A DNA stretch of 37,668 nt from CAYGTK01 sp964352775 (GTDB taxonomy: Bacteria; Bacteroidota; Bacteroidia; Chitinophagales; CAIOSU01): the NCBI GenBank assembly GCA_964352775.1, contig CAYGTK010000008.1, positions 1-37,668 on the forward strand. Reading direction: 5' to 3'. Positions 7,747 through 15,451 of the stretch are shown here, piece by piece (the first letter of the stretch is position 1; each line of letters begins with the position of its first letter). The translations under genes were made by a program, and so were the position numbers. Under the pieces are notes generated by a model, which was not told the DNA's origin, did not search any database, and saw nothing but the letters and a program-made list of their open reading frames with translations.

Positions 7747-8010
7747 AAAATTGTGGTTTAAGGTTTAATTATGATGCCTTAAATATAATTATTTGTCAGG
7801 GATATTGTAATAGTGTCTATTCGTCATCTACTGTTCATCAGTATGTTATCACAGAAGTTTTAACGCTTGTGAAAATTGCCATTATAGACCTTACAGTTAA
7901 TTCCATATAACTATTGATGCAGTTAATAGATAAGTGCTTTTGCGCACCTAAATTTACCATCTCGAATATGTATTTTCGAAGTATTAATTAGTCTTCTACC
8001 CAATACTCTT
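7747..8010. other. Divergent intergenic region, no gene seen
   Basis: 264 AT-rich bases separate the divergent lipoprotein and penicillin-acylase genes. A near-match to the -7 element (TATATTTA, minus strand, 7780-7787) may serve the lipoprotein gene. No convincing small ORF, structured RNA or operator was found. Confidence 0.5.
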
Positions 8011-10101
8011 ATGAACTATCGCTTGCTCGTCGCCATCCTTCTACTCTGGATTGCCGCTGCCCCTATTGTAAATGCTCAAGTAAACCCGAAAGACGTAACC
8101 ATCGTCCGCGATAAATGGGGTGTGCCACACATCTATGGAAAAACAGATGCTGATGCGGCCTACGGATTAGCATGGGCTCATTCTGAGGATGATTTTGAGA
8201 CCATCCAGCATTTATTCTTAGCGGTAAACGGTCAGCTAGGTAGCGTAAGAGGTAAAGGTGGTGCTGTACTCGACTTCATTTACCACATGATTGGGGTGGA
8301 TGAAACAGTAGATGCCCGCTTTGATACTTCCTTTAAGAAAGAGTCGCTGATATACATGCAGGCCTATGTTGATGGTTTGAATGCTTTTGCGGAGAAGTAT
8401 CCTAAAGAGGTGGTACGTAAAAATATCTTCCCCATTACAACAAAAGACTTGGTGAAAAGCTACACGCTTACACAAGCCCTATTAACCCATGCATATTTAG
8501 ACATCCGCAAGCTATTTGCCGATAAACTACCAATAGATCACCTAGATATGCCTGATGGTAGTAATGCCTTAGCAATTTCCCCCACGTTAACACAAAATGG
8601 AAAGACATACTTAGCAGTAAACTCTCATCAGCCGCTACAAGGTTTGTTCAGCTGGTACGAAGTGCATATGAATAGTGAAGAAGGCATGAACATACTTGGC
8701 GGCACATTCCCAGGAGGCGCAGCTATTTTTCACGGGGTGACCGAGAACTTAGGTTGGGCAGCCACCTTAAATCACCCTGACCTACTAGACACTTACTTAC
8801 TTACTGTGAAAGACAGTGCAGGCAGCAAATGGCATAAGCTAGATAACGACTGGATAGAAATGACACCGCGCCACAAGCGTGTTAGGGTTAAGTTGGGGTT
8901 TTTCCGTCTGGGCATCAAAAAGAAATTTTGGATGAGTGCTTACGGGCCTGTAGTTAAAAGAAAAGGTAGTTATTATGCCTTCCGCTATCCTGCATACTTT
9001 GATATAAAAGCACCTGAGCAAATGTTTGCCATGAATAAGGCTAAGAATTTCACAGAGTGGAAAGCCGCTGTTGATATGGGGCACTTTGCAGGAACTAACT
9101 TGATATACGGTGATAAAGAAGGGAACATTTTCTATATCAGCAATGGTAAATTCCCTGAACGTAACCCTAAATATAACTGGAAGAAAGTGCTGCCAGGCAA
9201 TACGCGCGACAACCTTTGGGAACCACGCTTTGCCCCTGTAAGTGCCGTACCACAGTACCTTAACCCTAAGTCGGGTTATGTATTCAACACTAACAATACC
9301 CCCTTTAATGGGTCAGGTTATGCTGACAACCTAGACAGTACCAAATTTGAACCAACCTTCGGTTACTTCACTAAAGACAATAATCGCTCACTGCGCATGC
9401 AAGAAGGCATGGCCGAGGTGATGACCGACGGAAAGGTAACCTATGAAGAGTTCAACACGGTTAAATATGATCGCCAACTAAGTCGACAAATGTATACTTG
9501 GAACGTGGAGAATATAGGAGATGTAATGAAAATTGATGTCAAAAAATATTCCGACCTAGCCGATGCAATGGATGTGCTTAAGCGATGGAATTTTGATACA
9601 CAGCCCGAAAACGAGCAAGCTACCCTATTTGTGTTGTTTATGTACTTCATTAAGGAGAGTGTATTAGAAAATGTAAGCATGTATGATACAGACACCCGTA
9701 CTGAAGAAGAATTGGCAGAATACCTGCGCGAGGCTAAAAAGTTCTTAATGAAAAAATACGGCAAACTAGAAGTGCCATTGGGTGAAGTGCAAAAACACAT
9801 TCGCGGAGATGTGATGCTGCCTGTTGGTGGAGCGGTAGATGTATTGGCTGCTGCTGCAACCGATATTCACAAAAAGAAATACCTAAAGGTTACCATTGGC
9901 GATAGCTACATTATGATGGTACAATTCGGCCCCGATGGTGTAGAGGTAGAAACCGTAAATGCGTACGGCAGCAGCGCCGAAGAAGATAGCTGGCACTACA
10001 CCGACCAAATGGACATGTACGTAAAGCAAGAGCTTAAACCAATGACCCTTAACAAAGAAGAGGTGTTTGAGAATGCTAGGAAGGTGTATCATCCTGAGTA
10101 A
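8011..10101 (+). CDS. Penicillin acylase family Ntn hydrolase (peptidase S45)
   Basis: A 696-residue exported amidase. The signal peptide (LLVAILLLWIAAAPIVNAQ) is followed by the alpha-chain start DVTIVRDKWGVPHIYGKTDA, typical of S45 enzymes. The autocatalytic cleavage site and N-terminal nucleophile are in DGSNALAIS (Ser184), giving an alpha chain of about 160 residues and a beta chain of about 513. Later landmarks are AVNSHQPL, GWAATLNHPD (a candidate oxyanion-hole Asn) and YGDKEGNIFYISNGKFPERN. S45 enzymes hydrolyse amide bonds of beta-lactam side chains, acyl-homoserine lactones or other N-acyl compounds. The substrate cannot be chosen from sequence; AHL or N-acyl amino acid hydrolysis would be typical of the group. 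It should act in the periplasm. The length is slightly below the usual 750-850 residues. Confidence 0.92.
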   Translation: MNYRLLVAILLLWIAAAPIVNAQVNPKDVTIVRDKWGVPHIYGKTDADAAYGLAWAHSEDDFETIQHLFLAVNGQLGSVRGKGGAVLDFIYHMIGVDETVDARFDTSFKKESLIYMQAYVDGLNAFAEKYPKEVVRKNIFPITTKDLVKSYTLTQALLTHAYLDIRKLFADKLPIDHLDMPDGSNALAISPTLTQNGKTYLAVNSHQPLQGLFSWYEVHMNSEEGMNILGGTFPGGAAIFHGVTENLGWAATLNHPDLLDTYLLTVKDSAGSKWHKLDNDWIEMTPRHKRVRVKLGFFRLGIKKKFWMSAYGPVVKRKGSYYAFRYPAYFDIKAPEQMFAMNKAKNFTEWKAAVDMGHFAGTNLIYGDKEGNIFYISNGKFPERNPKYNWKKVLPGNTRDNLWEPRFAPVSAVPQYLNPKSGYVFNTNNTPFNGSGYADNLDSTKFEPTFGYFTKDNNRSLRMQEGMAEVMTDGKVTYEEFNTVKYDRQLSRQMYTWNVENIGDVMKIDVKKYSDLADAMDVLKRWNFDTQPENEQATLFVLFMYFIKESVLENVSMYDTDTRTEEELAEYLREAKKFLMKKYGKLEVPLGEVQKHIRGDVMLPVGGAVDVLAAAATDIHKKKYLKVTIGDSYIMMVQFGPDGVEVETVNAYGSSAEEDSWHYTDQMDMYVKQELKPMTLNKEEVFENARKVYHPE

Positions 10102-10131
10102 ACCCTCTCCCACTCCCATCGTTTAGTTGCT

Positions 10132-10542
10132 ATGTACACTTGCCCGAAATGTAAGCGGAAGTTCGAGAAGGATAACCAAAGCCACATGTGTGTGGTGAAG
10201 GAGGTGGATGACCTGTTCGTGAAGTCTACTGATGAGTTGGTGATGGCTTATGATACGCTGCGTTACATTGTGATGGAGTGGCAGCCCAACTACGAGGGTG
10301 CGGCAAAACACTCGGTGGTGTTCACCAACAAAAAGGCGTGGTTAATAGTAAAACCGATGAAATCGGCGCTGGATGTGAAGTTCTATCATGATCAAGTAAT
10401 TGATTCAGGAGCTATACATAGCACATCTGAATATGGCGGTAAATTCGCCTACCATTTGCGTATCCGAAATGCTGATGATATTAACCGTGAGGTGATGGAC
10501 CTGCTGAAAATGGGCTACGACTTCGGTATGGGAACGTCTTGA
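10132..10542 (+). CDS. Zinc-ribbon protein with DUF5655-like domain
   Basis: A 136-residue soluble protein. The N-terminus is a treble-clef or zinc-ribbon-like knuckle, CPKCKRKFEKDNQSHMC, with two Cys, a His and a third Cys as possible ligands. The remainder (about 25-136) resembles DUF5655, a small domain of unknown function: it has helix EVDDLFVKSTDELVMAYDTL, strand AWLIVKP, then the typical C-terminal FAYHLRIRNADDINREVMDLLK. It begins 30 bases after the penicillin acylase gene and could be co-transcribed with it. The domain assignment comes from remembered pattern, not a search. No enzymatic residues can be pointed to. Confidence 0.65.
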   Translation: MYTCPKCKRKFEKDNQSHMCVVKEVDDLFVKSTDELVMAYDTLRYIVMEWQPNYEGAAKHSVVFTNKKAWLIVKPMKSALDVKFYHDQVIDSGAIHSTSEYGGKFAYHLRIRNADDINREVMDLLKMGYDFGMGTS

Positions 10543-10553
10543 GGTCAATTGAT

Positions 10554-10561
10554 TAACTTTG
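10554..10561 (+). promoter_or_regulatory. Candidate -7 promoter element for the acyltransferase gene
   Basis: TAACTTTG is an exact match to the Bacteroidota -7 consensus TAnnTTTG and lies 19 bases before the ATG at 10581, the same distance as at the thioredoxin gene. No TTG -33 element with proper spacing is seen (a TTG is only 12 bases upstream), so this is a weaker call. Confidence 0.4.
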
Positions 10562-10580
10562 CTATATCAAACTACCCTTT

Positions 10581-11162
10581 ATGATACTCAAACTCATATT
10601 TCGTTTCTTTTTCTGGATGAATGGTTGGACGGTAGACACTAATACCCCCGATGGCACCGATCGTTGTGTAATGATCGCTTCGCCGCACACTAGCAATTGG
10701 GATCTTCCCTATATGGTACGAGCTTTTGAGATACTCGGCATTCCACTTCGCTTTACCATTAAGAACGACTGGACCAAAGGACCATTTGGCGGCATGATAG
10801 AAGGTGTAGGTGGTATCGGTATAGATCGCAGCCCAAAGAAACCAGGTGAGGAACGCTTAAGTATGGTAGAGGCTATGGCCAATCTATTTACCAACAATAA
10901 TAACATAGCCGTAGTGGTTACCCCCGAAGGAACCCGCGGCCTTCGCACCGAATGGAAAACAGGCTTTTATCACGTAGCTGTTAAGGCAGGTGTACCCATT
11001 GCGCTAGGTTACTTAGATTACTCCAAGAAAGAAGCTGGCGTAGGTATGATAATTCACCCGAGCGGTGATATGGAGGCTGACCTCCGTAAGATAATGGCCT
11101 TTTACAACACCAAGACCGCTAAGCATCCTGAGAAGTTTAGTGTGGATCAACGATATCTTTAG
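10581..11162 (+). CDS. Lysophospholipid acyltransferase (PlsC-like)
   Basis: A 193-residue glycerophospholipid acyltransferase of the PlsC superfamily. The catalytic H-x4-D motif is PHTSNWD (His36/Asp41), the second block is GGIGIDRSP, and the substrate-binding EGTR motif is clear in TPEGTRGLRTEWKTGFYHVA (about 114-133). An N-terminal hydrophobic segment (LKLIFRFFFWMNGW) probably anchors it to the inner membrane. Members transfer acyl groups to lysophosphatidic acid or related lysolipids. The short length and the SNWDLP block fit a subgroup distinct from housekeeping PlsC, so the acceptor lipid could be an unusual lysolipid. The reaction class is secure; the exact acceptor is not. Confidence 0.88.
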   Translation: MILKLIFRFFFWMNGWTVDTNTPDGTDRCVMIASPHTSNWDLPYMVRAFEILGIPLRFTIKNDWTKGPFGGMIEGVGGIGIDRSPKKPGEERLSMVEAMANLFTNNNNIAVVVTPEGTRGLRTEWKTGFYHVAVKAGVPIALGYLDYSKKEAGVGMIIHPSGDMEADLRKIMAFYNTKTAKHPEKFSVDQRYL

Positions 11163-11199
11163 AAGAAAGCATTTAACACGCATAAATTGACAAACAGAA

Positions 11200-11793
11200 A
11201 TGGGTATTAGTAAGCAGTTCAGTTTTGAAATGGTGTTCCTTCTTCTTGCATCTAGCTTTTGTCTGAATGCTCAAACTATCAAACTACTTCCTCCTACTGG
11301 TCCAGTTTATCAAGGAGTTTCGTTAGCCTTAAAAGCAGAAGTTGCCTTTGATGAATTAAATATAGATACCACAGCTATTCAAGTGCTGTATGGCGAGGGA
11401 AGTGTAAACACACGGACTGTTACCGTAAACATAGTGCCCAGGGAAGTCGGCAAGTTCATTGTTGGACCATTCATCTTTAACGGCACCACATCTAACGCAC
11501 TTGAGTTAACAGTAACAGAACGACCCCAGCCCGGAAAGCTGCAATTAACAGTGCCAGATACTATCTATGTGGATGAAGATGTAGAAATAGAAATAAGCGC
11601 TATAGCCCTTGGTGAAAGACCCGATATGCCCGACTTTAAATTACAACGTAGTGATAGTAAGTACTCCTGTAATCCAAGTAATTCGAGCATCAGCTCATCT
11701 ATGAAGATGACCAATGGCGTGTTTGAATACCAAACGGCTTATGCTGTTAAAATACGCCCCTTAAAGAAAGGGAAACTAAAGATCACCCCATAA
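11200..11793 (+). CDS. Short BatD-like exported protein, apparently cut by an in-frame stop
   Basis: A 197-residue exported protein with signal peptide MVFLLLASSFCLNAQ. Two Ig-like beta domains follow: about 25-110, ending FIVGPFIFNGTTSNALELTV, and about 114-197. The second matches the BatD pattern, including SSSISIV-type SNSSISSSMKMTNG, then YAVKIRPLKKGKLKITP, equivalent to the R-P-x-x-x-G-x-F-x-I-x-P strand of BatD. BatD proteins (aerotolerance operon) are usually about 550 residues with a C-terminal membrane helix, so this is a short relative. The frame ends at TAA (11791-11793) exactly where BatD domains continue into one more strand pair, and that missing segment is present in frame just beyond the stop. 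No batA, batB or batC gene is adjacent. Confidence 0.6.
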   Translation: MGISKQFSFEMVFLLLASSFCLNAQTIKLLPPTGPVYQGVSLALKAEVAFDELNIDTTAIQVLYGEGSVNTRTVTVNIVPREVGKFIVGPFIFNGTTSNALELTVTERPQPGKLQLTVPDTIYVDEDVEIEISAIALGERPDMPDFKLQRSDSKYSCNPSNSSISSSMKMTNGVFEYQTAYAVKIRPLKKGKLKITP

Positions 11794-11862
11794 ATGTTCG
11801 GGCTGGACAACAGCGACCGACTTAACTTTGAGAAGAAAACAGTGGTGGTATTGGAAAGATAG
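11794..11862 (+). pseudogene. In-frame continuation of the BatD-like gene past its stop
   Basis: Directly after the TAA at 11791-11793 the same frame stays open for 22 codons (MFGLDNSDRLNFEKKTVVVL, then ER) to a TAG at 11860-11862. The residues look like the final edge strands of a BatD Ig-like domain (N-S-x-x-x-x-x-x-K-x-V-V-V-L). One base change in the TAA (to AAA, CAA or GAA) would restore a normal-length domain. This is either a recent nonsense mutation or a sequencing error. Confidence 0.55.
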
Positions 11863-11872
11863 AGATGCGCTA

Positions 11873-12589
11873 TCAATTAGCATCAAGCTGAATAAACTCT
11901 TGCAAGCTCCTTTTTTGAGCACCCAACTCATCAAAATTACTAGGATGCAACCAAGCTTGATAAGCGAGTTTTAGTACCGCCCATTCACTATCTACGATCG
12001 CAAACCACTTGGTATCACGGTTTCTGTTCTTGTATATCGTTGCCTTAGCAAATTCACCTTCATACTTGAAACCAAGGCGCTTGGCTGCTTTAGTAGATAA
12101 GGCGTTCAGCGAATCGCATTTCCATTCTACTCTTCTATATCCCAGTTCATCGAAAGCATATTTCAGCATTAGATATATAGCCTCTGTAGCCATACTGGTA
12201 CGTTGTAGTTTCTGTGAGAATAAGATATGACCGATTTCCAAAACGCCTACTTTTTCGGTTATGCGCAAGTAGCTCATTATGCCGAGTACGTTATTCCCTT
12301 TTTTATCTAGTATAGCATAGAATAATGGGTCCGTAGACTTAGTGCAAGAAGTTAACCAAGCTTTATAGGAGTCGAATTCTTCAAATGGCCCATAGGAAAG
12401 GTAAGTCCAAAGTCGTTCTGAATCTGGTATTGATAGGGATTCGTAAAGAGATGCGCCGTGGTCAGCTATATTTAGGCGTCGCAATTGGCAGTAGCTGCCA
12501 CTTAATAAATCAGCATCGGGATACTTACAGCCCTTCCAATTATCAATTGGCTTACCTATTGGTTGACCATATTCATTTACTTCTACCAT
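11873..12589 (-). CDS. GNAT acetyltransferase (RimJ/RimL type)
   Basis: A 238-residue GNAT-family N-acetyltransferase. It opens with the subfamily hallmark NEYGQPIGKPIDNWKG, followed by the substrate-loading helix region ERLWTYLSYGPFEEFDSYKAWL, the core strand NVLGIMSYLRI and the GHILFS strand. The acetyl-CoA loop region is LQRTSMATEAIYLMLKYAF, and motif B is SLNALSTKAAKRLGFKYEGE. This subgroup, with the N-terminal N-x-x-G-Q-x-I-G motif, is widespread in bacteria and fungi and is often annotated only as acetyltransferase. It starts 8 bases after the fadJ stop codon, so it is the distal gene of a fadJ operon. The acceptor substrate is unknown. Confidence 0.88.
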   Translation of the reverse strand: MVEVNEYGQPIGKPIDNWKGCKYPDADLLSGSYCQLRRLNIADHGASLYESLSIPDSERLWTYLSYGPFEEFDSYKAWLTSCTKSTDPLFYAILDKKGNNVLGIMSYLRITEKVGVLEIGHILFSQKLQRTSMATEAIYLMLKYAFDELGYRRVEWKCDSLNALSTKAAKRLGFKYEGEFAKATIYKNRNRDTKWFAIVDSEWAVLKLAYQAWLHPSNFDELGAQKRSLQEFIQLDAN

Positions 12590-12597
12590 CTCTGCTA

Positions 12598-14730
12598 TTA
12601 CACATAAAACTTCTTCCCGCTCTTAGCGTAGTCGTAAATAATATCGGCTGGTTTGAAACGGGCTGTGTGCTTGTCAGAAAGCGCTTCCAATTGTGATAGA
12701 ATGGTGTCTGCTCCTACATGGTCCATGTAACGGAACGGTCCACCACGGAATGGAGGGAATCCTAAACCAAATATTGCTCCCACATCACCATCTAGCGGCG
12801 ATGCAATTATCTCTTCTTGTAAGCACAGTGCTGCTTCATTTAGCATCACCAAACCACAGCGTTGCTGTATTTCCTGTTTATCAAAGTCTTTTCTGTTAGG
12901 ACCTCCAAAGAAATCGTAAGCCGACTCATTTACCTTGCCTCTCACCTTCTTTCCCTTGTCGTCATATAGGTAGAATCCTTTCTTGTTCTTACGCCCACTA
13001 TAGCCTGCTTCAAACATTTTCTTTATTGGCTCACCCGCTGTTACTGCACCTTCACGGAGTTTGTAGTATTCTATCAGGTCACCGCTCATTACGTGCGCGC
13101 CAACATCTATACCCACCTCATCTAAAAGCGTTACAGGCCCAACAGGGAAACCGAATATCTTCACCTGCTTATCGATGTCTTCCATCTTAGCTCCTTCGGT
13201 TAGCATCAATAGTGCCTCGTTAAAGAATGGTGCTAGAATACGTGTAGTGTAGAAGCCTGGGCCATCTTTAACCACAATACAAGTCTTCCCTTGGCGAATA
13301 CCAAGTTCCAAACAAGTAGCAGTAACCCAATCAGCAGTTTGGTCGGTAACTACTATTTCCAGCAATGGCATCTTAGGTACTGGCGAAAAGTAGTGCATCC
13401 CAATAACCAGCTCCGGTCGTTTAGAAACCTTTGACATGGAGCTGATCGGTAGGGCCGACGTATTACTGGCGAAAATGCAATCGTCTTTTATCACGGCTTC
13501 CACCTCTCCTATTACACGCTGCTTCAAGTTTATATCCTCAAATACAGCCTCTATCACCATATCAACTTGGTCGAATCCTTGATAGTCTAGTTGACTATCT
13601 ACACGGGTCATTAAACGGTCTGCCTCTACTTTGCTCATCGCCTTACGCTTAATGCGCTTGGCATAGTTCTGCCAAATGGTTTGCTTGGCCGATGATAGGG
13701 TCTCTTGCTTAATGTCTTTCAACACCACATCTATTCCTTGCTTAATACTCACTTCGGTAATTCCAGCTCCCATAAAGCCAGCGCCCAACATAGCGAACTT
13801 ATCAGTTCGGCGAGCCAGTTCTTTCATTGGGTTCTTTTTCTTCTCCGTCATGGCAAAGAAGATATTGATCAGCTGTCGACTAACTTGGGTTAATATCAAC
13901 TCCTCAAATTTCTCAGCTTCAGCCTCCAAACCTCTCTGCATTCCTTGACGCAGGCCAATCTCTACACATTCTAATATCTTGTAGGGCGCTGGGTAATTGC
14001 CTTGCGTTTGTCTATCCACCATTTCTTTGGCCTTTTTGAACACAACACCCTTAAGCGGTCCTTCCAGCACTTTATCCTTTAGCGAAGTCTTACGTTTACG
14101 CACCAATGGTTTCTTCAACATCTCTTTAACCATCACAACTGCGCCCTTATGTAAGCCGTCTTTAAATACCAATCTATCAACCAAGCCCATCTTTTTAGCT
14201 GGTTTGGCAAAGATGTTCTTACCCGTCAGCATCATGTCTAAGCTCTTCTGCAAGCCAACTAACCGCGGTAAGCGTTGTGTTCCACCGCCACCAGGCAATA
14301 GGCCTAGTTGAACCTCTGGCAATGCGAGCTTGGTACTCTTGTCGTTGGCGGCAATTCTGGCTGTACAGGCTAAGGCTATCTCTAACCCAGCTCCCAAGCA
14401 GTTACCATGTATGGCTGCTACTACAGGCTTTTTAGAGTTAGCGATCTTGTTCAGTATAACATGTCCCCGTCGGCTGATAGGTGCCCAATCGCCAGGCTTT
14501 TGCACTTGTTGAAATGCTTCAATATCAGCACCAGCAATGAAGTCCTTCTTCCTACTGATCATGATAACGGCCTTTACTTTGGAGTCCTTCTGCATCTCGT
14601 CTATCACTCCTTCAAAAAGGTCTATCTCATCAGGGCCAACTTTGTTTACCTTCTCGTTCTGCTGATCGAGCCAAAGAGTGGCTATTCCGTCTTTATCAAT
14701 ATCTATAGTGAAATAATCTTCGCGCTGCAT
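12598..14730 (-). CDS. fadJ: Fatty acid oxidation complex alpha subunit (FadJ)
   Basis: A 710-residue bifunctional beta-oxidation enzyme combining enoyl-CoA hydratase/isomerase and L-3-hydroxyacyl-CoA dehydrogenase activities. The crotonase half (1-190) has the oxyanion-hole segment FIAGADIEAF, the second block AIHGNCLGAGLEIALAC with a catalytic-site Glu, and LPEVQLGLLPGGGGTQRLPR. The linker TQGNYPAPYKILE is typical of FadJ/FadB. The dehydrogenase half starts near 312 with the NAD-binding MLGAGFMGAGI and carries the catalytic His in IGMHYFSPVPKMPLLEIV. It ends with the duplicated C-terminal dimer domain (GFPPFRGGPFRYMDHVG). The length and linker favour FadJ over FadB. The cognate thiolase is not in the window. 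A leader with two hairpins lies upstream, and a GNAT gene follows 8 bases downstream. Confidence 0.95.
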   Translation of the reverse strand: MQREDYFTIDIDKDGIATLWLDQQNEKVNKVGPDEIDLFEGVIDEMQKDSKVKAVIMISRKKDFIAGADIEAFQQVQKPGDWAPISRRGHVILNKIANSKKPVVAAIHGNCLGAGLEIALACTARIAANDKSTKLALPEVQLGLLPGGGGTQRLPRLVGLQKSLDMMLTGKNIFAKPAKKMGLVDRLVFKDGLHKGAVVMVKEMLKKPLVRKRKTSLKDKVLEGPLKGVVFKKAKEMVDRQTQGNYPAPYKILECVEIGLRQGMQRGLEAEAEKFEELILTQVSRQLINIFFAMTEKKKNPMKELARRTDKFAMLGAGFMGAGITEVSIKQGIDVVLKDIKQETLSSAKQTIWQNYAKRIKRKAMSKVEADRLMTRVDSQLDYQGFDQVDMVIEAVFEDINLKQRVIGEVEAVIKDDCIFASNTSALPISSMSKVSKRPELVIGMHYFSPVPKMPLLEIVVTDQTADWVTATCLELGIRQGKTCIVVKDGPGFYTTRILAPFFNEALLMLTEGAKMEDIDKQVKIFGFPVGPVTLLDEVGIDVGAHVMSGDLIEYYKLREGAVTAGEPIKKMFEAGYSGRKNKKGFYLYDDKGKKVRGKVNESAYDFFGGPNRKDFDKQEIQQRCGLVMLNEAALCLQEEIIASPLDGDVGAIFGLGFPPFRGGPFRYMDHVGADTILSQLEALSDKHTARFKPADIIYDYAKSGKKFYV

Positions 14731-14801
14731 GTTGTGCTTTTGGGTTGTGAGCTTAAAAATAAAGGAAAACGCCGACGAAACCAGCTAGCCCTAAATAGAA
14801 A

Positions 14802-14863
14802 GAACCCCCAAACTTTGGAGGTTCAAATGAATAACGGACGTTGGCTGACGTATAACCGTTATT
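14802..14863 (-). promoter_or_regulatory. Structured leader/operator region upstream of fadJ
   Basis: Two inverted repeats lie 72-133 bases upstream of the fadJ ATG. The first (14802-14824) pairs GAACCCCCAAA with TTTGGAGGTTC with one mismatch; on the minus strand it is followed by TTTCTATTTAGGG, so it could be an attenuator or terminator. The second (14830-14863) has an outer 8-bp stem AATAACGG/CCGTTATT enclosing a nested ACGT...ACGT palindrome. It could be a protein-binding operator or an RNA hairpin. The function is inferred only from symmetry and position. Confidence 0.35.
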
Positions 14864-14959
14864 ACCTACTACTTTCTACTTAGAAAGATAGTGATATTCC
14901 TAATACTTCCAAATTTTCAACCCGAAAAACCCTAATAAACTCACTATCAGGCCAAAAAA

Positions 14960-14985
14960 AAGCACTTCCATTACTGAAAGTGCTT
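14960..14985 (-). terminator. Rho-independent terminator of the hypothetical gene
   Basis: An 8-bp stem AAGCACTT/AAGTGCTT with a 10-base loop, followed on the minus strand by a run of T (TTTTTTGGCC). It begins 24 bases beyond the stop codon at 15009. Confidence 0.8.
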
Positions 14986-15008
14986 CCATTTTATCTTAAC
15001 AGATACGT

Positions 15009-15365
15009 TTATCTACCTAGTAAGGCATTTCTTACGTAACCCAATTCTTCGCGATTGTATTTGTTATCCGACTTTTCTATCAAACTAAGCAAGTAACCTA
15101 GATCGATAGTTTCTGGCTCTGGCTCTTCTGGTACATATGTTTCGTCCAACTCCTCATCATCTGGCTCGTCTAACACAGGCACTATCTCTAATTCAAAAGC
15201 AGCGTTCGCTTCAATACGTTCAGCAGTTAAGCGAAGTACCTTAGTCACCAAGGGGTCGCCTTGTGCTTTGGTAATTNNNNNNNNNNCTGCTACAGTATTA
15301 TCTACCAAGCCTGTAGCTTCAAAATGCTTTTGTAACTCTGCTACTAATTCGCCTTTGCCTTTCAT
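15009..15365 (-). CDS. Hypothetical protein interrupted by an assembly gap
   Basis: A frame of about 118 codons containing 10 N (15277-15286), which leaves about four residues undetermined near residue 28. The visible N-terminal part (MKGKGELVAELQKHFEATGL) and the part after the gap (ITKAQGDPLVTKVLRLTAER) look helical. The middle is very acidic (DEPDDEELDETYVPEEPEPE), and the C-terminus is again helical (IDLGYLLSLIEKSDNKYN). It has no signal peptide, membrane segment or recognised motif. Both sides of the gap read in the same frame with similar composition, so the gene is probably intact and the gap length close to right modulo three. Its own terminator follows. I do not recognise the family. 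Confidence 0.65.
   Translation of the reverse strand: MKGKGELVAELQKHFEATGLVDNTVAXXXXITKAQGDPLVTKVLRLTAERIEANAAFELEIVPVLDEPDDEELDETYVPEEPEPETIDLGYLLSLIEKSDNKYNREELGYVRNALLGR
15277..15286. other. Assembly gap (10 N)
   Basis: Ten undetermined bases inside the hypothetical gene. The true number of missing bases may differ. The flanking sequence is not obviously repetitive, so the cause of the gap is not visible. Confidence 1.
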
Positions 15366-15451
15366 CTTTTCGTGCTTTGTAATTGAGCCTCAAAAATACA
15401 ATGGATAAGTGGTATCAGGAAACGTTTGTTCTACTGTTTTCAACAGTATAT

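Noticed and set aside
13676..14512. Several plus-strand open frames opposite fadJ
   Set aside because: fadJ is unambiguous on the minus strand over this region. The opposite frames have shadow composition and no recognisable domains.
15432..15448. Short hairpin TACTGTT/AACAGTA just past the 5-alpha-reductase gene
   Set aside because: Only 7 A/T-rich base pairs with no T tract on either strand; too weak to call a terminator.
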